45,281 nt of DNA, taken from NCBI GenBank assembly GCA_025454855.1, contig JALONS010000011.1:1-45281 (forward strand). The letters run 5' to 3'. The translations under genes were made by a program, and so were the position numbers. This DNA is from Arcicella sp. (GTDB lineage Bacteria; Bacteroidota; Bacteroidia; Cytophagales; Spirosomataceae). Shown here in pieces: positions 42,106 through 45,281 of this stretch (position 1 is the first letter of the stretch; each line of letters starts with the position of its first letter). A model generated the notes under the pieces. It worked only from the letters and a program-made list of their open reading frames with translations. It was not told the origin of the DNA and did no database searches.

Positions 42106-43122
42106 ATGGAATTAATCAACCCCACACTTCTTAGCCAAATAAAGGCAGTTATCAAAGATGCTCAGGAAAGAGCAGTTCGGGCTGTTGACCACGAACGTAC
42201 ACTTATGTATTGGCATATCGGGAAATACATTTTTGAAGAAGAACAACAAGGAAAAGACCGTGCCGAATACGGAAAATACCTCATCAAATACCTTTCTCTG
42301 CAATTAGAACCAGAATTTGGTTCGGGTTTCGGTATTAGGCAGTTAGAACGATTTAGGCGGTTTTACAGGCTTTTCCCAATTGCGTCCGCAGTGCGGTCGC
42401 AATTGAACTGGACACAATATAAATTGCTCATCTCCGTAGATGATGCTGATAAAAGAGCCTTTTATATCGCTGAAAGCACTAAAAATCATTGGACTTCACG
42501 GCAACTTGAACGCCAAATTAATAGCCTTTTGTACGAACGTCTTTTAATGAGCAACGATAAAGAAAGTGTGTTGGCTGTGGCTCAGGGTGAAAAACAGGTT
42601 TCGGAAGTAAAGGAAATTATAAAAGACCCCATGTTTTTAGAATTCTTGGGACTTAAACGGGAAAGTAGTTATTACGAGAAAGATTTGGAACAAGCCATCA
42701 TAACGCATTTGCAGGAGTTTTTACTGGAAATGGGTAACGGATTTTCGTTTGTAGCTCGGCAAAAACGCATTTTATTGGAAGATGATGAATTTTTTGTGGA
42801 TTTAGTATTTTATAATCGTCTGTTGCAATGTTTTGTAATCATCGAAATTAAAACGCACAAATTAACCCATCAGGACGTAGGACAATTGCAGATGTACGTC
42901 AATTATTATGACCGAGTGGAACGATTAGCCCACGAAAACCCAACGATTGGCATTTTGTTGTGTACCGATAAAAATGATACCGTGGTAAAATTTAGTTTAC
43001 CCGAAAATCAAAAACAGGTAGTGGCAAGTAAATATGAATTGATTTTACCTACCGAAAAACAGTTAGTACAAGCCATTGAAACCAAATTACAAAAATTACC
43101 TAACAACCAAGATGAACAATAA
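42106..43122 (+). CDS. DUF1016/YhcG-type PD-(D/E)XK nuclease domain protein
   Basis: A 338-residue protein. The N-terminal DUF1016 helical domain (about 8-150) includes YWHIGKYIFEEEQ, GFGIRQLERFRRFY and SQLNWTQYKLLIS. The C-terminal nuclease fold (about 175-325) carries the active-site pattern Asp232 (VDLVFYN) then Glu247-x-Lys249 (VIIEIK), followed by HQDVGQLQMYVNYYD. These genes often sit inside type I restriction-modification operons, but their exact role is unsettled. Here it lies between hsdM and hsdS with tight spacing and an 11-bp overlap with hsdS. It is the only complete nuclease gene in the operon, since hsdR is missing. Confidence 0.9.
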   Translation: MELINPTLLSQIKAVIKDAQERAVRAVDHERTLMYWHIGKYIFEEEQQGKDRAEYGKYLIKYLSLQLEPEFGSGFGIRQLERFRRFYRLFPIASAVRSQLNWTQYKLLISVDDADKRAFYIAESTKNHWTSRQLERQINSLLYERLLMSNDKESVLAVAQGEKQVSEVKEIIKDPMFLEFLGLKRESSYYEKDLEQAIITHLQEFLLEMGNGFSFVARQKRILLEDDEFFVDLVFYNRLLQCFVIIEIKTHKLTHQDVGQLQMYVNYYDRVERLAHENPTIGILLCTDKNDTVVKFSLPENQKQVVASKYELILPTEKQLVQAIETKLQKLPNNQDEQ

Positions 43123-44428
43123 CCTACAAAAATATACCAACTATAAACCCTCTGGCGTAGAATGGCTGGGTGAAATTCCTGAACATTGGGAGGTGAAGAA
43201 GTTAAAATATTTATTAAATGGCAAACTAAAATATGGAGCTAATGAAAGTGGTATAGAATATGATATTTCTTTACCGAGATATGTAAGAATCACTGATTTT
43301 GGATTTAATGGAAAATTAAGTGAAACGAATAAATTATCACTTTCATGGCAACAAGGAGGAAATTATTTATTAAAAGATGGCGATATTCTCTTTGCAAGAA
43401 GTGGTGCGACAGTTGGAAAAACTTATCAATTCAAAAAATCTATGTCTATTGAGTCAAATTATTGCTATGCTGGCTATTTGATTAAGGCAGAAACAGATGA
43501 AAAAAAGATTTTGAGTGATTTTCTATATTTATACACTAATTCTGATTTTTTTAATAGATGGAAAGATTCGATTTTCATAAAAGCAACAATTGAAAATATT
43601 GGAGCAGATAAATATTCTCAATTAATTATTCCAATCCCCCCACTAACCGAACAAACCCGCATTGCTGAATTTCTTGACCGTAAAACCGCCCAAATAGACC
43701 AAGCCATTACGATAAAAGAAAAACAAATTGCCTTGTTAAAAGAACGTCGCCAAATATTGATTCATCGGGCGGTAACTCGTGGCATTAATCCAGACGTAAA
43801 ACTAAAACCCTCTGGCGTAGAATGGATTGGAGATATTCCTGAGCATTGGGAGGTGAAGAAGTTGAAGTATATTTTGATAGAAAGGAATGAAAGGTCTGTT
43901 GCAGGAGATGAACCTTTATTAATGATGAGTCAAATTCATGGATTAGTTGTAAGAAGCGATTTTCATGAAAAAGCAGAAGTAGCACAAAGTTCAGTAGGTA
44001 ATAAACTTGTTTACAAGGAGGATTTAGTTTTTAATAAGCTAAAAGCTCATTTGGGCGTTTTCTTCAAAAGTAGTATTCCACAAACTGGAATCGTCAGCCC
44101 AGATTATGCAGTATATTATTCAAACGGAAAAATTAAGGATTTAAAGTTTTTAGAAGTATTGTTTAAAAGTCCATCTTACATTAGAGAATTTATTTGTAGA
44201 GCCACAGGAATAGTTGAAGGGCTGATTAGACTCTATACAGGTGATTTATTTGATATTTCAGTACCTGTTCCTCCGAAAAGTGAACAAAGCCTAATTTTAG
44301 AGCATATCGAGAATATATCCGAAAAAATCGCCACCGCAATAACTTTAAAAGAGCAAGAAATTGAAAAATTAAAAGAATATAAAAGTACCTTAATCAATAG
44401 TGCCGTAACGGGTAAAATACGGGTTTGA
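43112..44428 (+). CDS. hsdS: Type I restriction-modification specificity subunit
   Basis: 438 residues from the ATG at 43112, which overlaps the previous stop by 11 bp; an earlier in-frame ATG at 43076 is less likely. Two target-recognition domains each open with the same block: KPSGVEWLGEIPEHWEVKKL at about residue 12 and KPSGVEWIGDIPEHWEVKKL at about 232. Each ends with a Pro-rich segment (IPPLTEQTRIAEFLDRKTAQ; VPPKSEQSLILEHIENISEK) and a long spacer helix. Both domains look complete, so a bipartite recognition sequence is expected. The 66-bp DNA repeat at the two openings (43145-43210, 43805-43870) could allow domain exchange. Confidence 0.93.
   Translation: MNNNLQKYTNYKPSGVEWLGEIPEHWEVKKLKYLLNGKLKYGANESGIEYDISLPRYVRITDFGFNGKLSETNKLSLSWQQGGNYLLKDGDILFARSGATVGKTYQFKKSMSIESNYCYAGYLIKAETDEKKILSDFLYLYTNSDFFNRWKDSIFIKATIENIGADKYSQLIIPIPPLTEQTRIAEFLDRKTAQIDQAITIKEKQIALLKERRQILIHRAVTRGINPDVKLKPSGVEWIGDIPEHWEVKKLKYILIERNERSVAGDEPLLMMSQIHGLVVRSDFHEKAEVAQSSVGNKLVYKEDLVFNKLKAHLGVFFKSSIPQTGIVSPDYAVYYSNGKIKDLKFLEVLFKSPSYIREFICRATGIVEGLIRLYTGDLFDISVPVPPKSEQSLILEHIENISEKIATAITLKEQEIEKLKEYKSTLINSAVTGKIRV
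43145..43210 (+). repeat. hsdS internal repeat, copy 1
   Basis: 66 bp encoding the opening of the first recognition domain. It is nearly identical to 43805-43870, with a handful of substitutions. Confidence 0.85.
43805..43870 (+). repeat. hsdS internal repeat, copy 2
   Basis: Opening of the second recognition domain, 660 bp after copy 1 in direct orientation. Recombination between the copies would delete one whole recognition domain in frame. Confidence 0.85.
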
Positions 44429-44452
44429 GCCTACGGGTTGGCTCTGCTACTA

Positions 44453-44557
44453 CTACGGAATGAATTCCGTAGATAAGAAATTGGTCGTCCCGCTGGGACT
44501 ATGTAGTAGGTCAAATGCCGTAGGCATGACCGAGGTCTCAGCAACCGATTTTAATCG
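44453..44557. repeat. Palindrome cluster upstream of the RAYT gene
   Basis: Four stems in 105 bp: CTACGGAAT-GA-ATTCCGTAG (44453-44472), GTCCC-GCT-GGGAC (44487-44499), ATGCC-GTA-GGCAT (44515-44527) and CGATT-TT-AATCG (44546-44557). The third is the inverse of the palindrome repeated downstream of the gene. These are typical REP-like sequences next to a RAYT. Confidence 0.75.
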
Positions 44558-44594
44558 ATTGAAAAATGTAACATCATTAAATCAAAAACAAATT

Positions 44595-45056
44595 ATGGCA
44601 AATACATACCATCAAATGTATGTTCAAACTGTTTTTGCGGTAAAATACAGAGAAGCAGTAATTGATAAAGCATGGAAATCAGAATTATTAGCGGTTATTG
44701 GCAATTTAATAAACGAAACAGGATGTAAAACTATCATCGTAAATGGTGTAGAAGACCACGTCCATTGTTTTTTTAAACTAAAGCCAACTTGTTGTGTTTC
44801 AGATGTGATGAAAAGTGCAAAAGCAAAGTCCTCTAAATGGCTCAATGAAAGCGGATTACTTTCACATAGATTTGAATGGCAAATTGGTTTTGGTGCGTTC
44901 ACATATAGCAAATCCCATGTCGATAAGGTTTACAAATACATTCTAAATCAGGAAGAACATCATAAAAAGCGAATCTTTAAAGAAGAGTATTTGGATATGC
45001 TCAAGAAATACGAAATAGATTACGATGAAACCTATCTATTCGAGGAATTGATTTGA
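44595..45056 (+). CDS. REP-associated tyrosine transposase (RAYT), IS200/IS605-like Y1 family
   Basis: 153 residues from the ATG at 44595 (MANTYHQMYVQTVFAVKYRE, the usual start of the family). An upstream in-frame extension runs through the palindromes and is not expected to be coding. The HUH motif is His55-Val-His57 (EDHVHCFFKL). The probable nucleophile is Tyr115 in VYKYILNQEEHHKK, with the family's Gln and His-His following. WQIGFGAFTYS is also typical. These enzymes cut and join single-stranded DNA at REP palindromes. The gene lies between hsdS and the hsdR-like remnant if the molecule is circular. Confidence 0.9.
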   Translation: MANTYHQMYVQTVFAVKYREAVIDKAWKSELLAVIGNLINETGCKTIIVNGVEDHVHCFFKLKPTCCVSDVMKSAKAKSSKWLNESGLLSHRFEWQIGFGAFTYSKSHVDKVYKYILNQEEHHKKRIFKEEYLDMLKKYEIDYDETYLFEELI

Positions 45057-45063
45057 AATTTCC

Positions 45064-45281
45064 AATTGATTAAAATTGGTTGCTAATATATCATTCATGC
45101 CTACGGCATTTGCGTAATGTGAAAAGCTCACAACCGATTAAAATAGGTTGCTAATATATCATTCATGCCTACGGCATTTGAATAATGTGAAAAGTCCCAT
45201 TGGGCTACTCACAACCGATTAAAATAGGTTGCTAATATATCGTTCATGCCTACGGCATTTGCGTAATGTGAAAAGTCCCAT
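45064..45281 (+). repeat. Three tandem REP-like units downstream of the RAYT
   Basis: Units start at about 45064, 45132 and 45213 (steps of 68 and 81 bp). Each has an AACCGATT-AAAATAGGTT-type inverted repeat, then CTAATATATC, then the palindrome ATGCC-TAC-GGCAT (45097, 45165, 45246) and TAATGTGAAAAG. The second unit adds CCCATTGGGCTA. The window ends inside the third unit. Confidence 0.85.

Overview
This window looks like a complete or nearly complete plasmid of about 45 kb from a member of the Bacteroidota, probably a Cytophagia-type bacterium. The evidence is: low G+C; a Rep_3-type initiator with an iteron array and a ParA/ParB pair; TAnnTTTG promoter elements in place of E. coli-type boxes; a type IX secretion C-terminal domain ('gliding motility-associated', type B); SprB and CHU_C-associated Ig-like repeats; and many proteins with GNVGIGTTTP repeats. 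The last bases (inside a REP-like repeat) and the first bases share short blocks with an internal repeat copy. The two ends may therefore join in a circle, which I infer but cannot prove.

Layout. (1) 1-4.3 kb, replication and partition: a short fragment resembling the C-terminus of a type I restriction subunit, the replication initiator on the minus strand, an origin with eight iterons, then parA-parB ending in a 21-bp perfect inverted repeat. (2) 4.3-5.2 kb: gene debris. (3) 5.2-31.4 kb: a surface/toxin locus read left to right. It holds a LuxR-type response regulator, three large secreted GIGT-repeat proteins with near-identical 260-bp 3' modules, a truncated secreted paralogue, and a 4775-residue secreted protein. 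The large protein has hundreds of residues of Ig/SprB repeats, then a Hint domain, then an EndoU-like C-terminal domain. A small probable immunity gene starts 2 bp after it. This is a polymorphic toxin of very large size. (4) 31.4-34.9 kb: an Rpn-family PD-(D/E)XK nuclease whose last 58 codons are repeated downstream as two further small reading frames, one intact and one broken, then a divergently transcribed type IX secreted protein. (5) 35-39.7 kb: a decayed IS3-family element, a 1.4-kb repeat-rich non-coding stretch, one dead and one intact serine recombinase, and an inverted, diverged copy of the same repeat family. (6) 39.7-45.3 kb: hsdM, a DUF1016/YhcG-type PD-(D/E)XK nuclease gene and hsdS in one operon, then a REP-associated tyrosine transposase (RAYT) surrounded by its palindromes. 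No full hsdR is present.

How the parts fit. Maintenance is by Rep/iteron control plus ParAB. The cargo is competitive and defensive: a giant secreted toxin with immunity, an Rpn nuclease with what may be duplicated intragenic-antitoxin modules, and a type I modification operon that seems to have lost its restriction subunit while keeping a second nuclease. The two most interesting leads are the Rpn C-terminal module array (31.65-32.95 kb) and the giant Hint/EndoU-like toxin with its truncated sister gene (15.0-31.35 kb).
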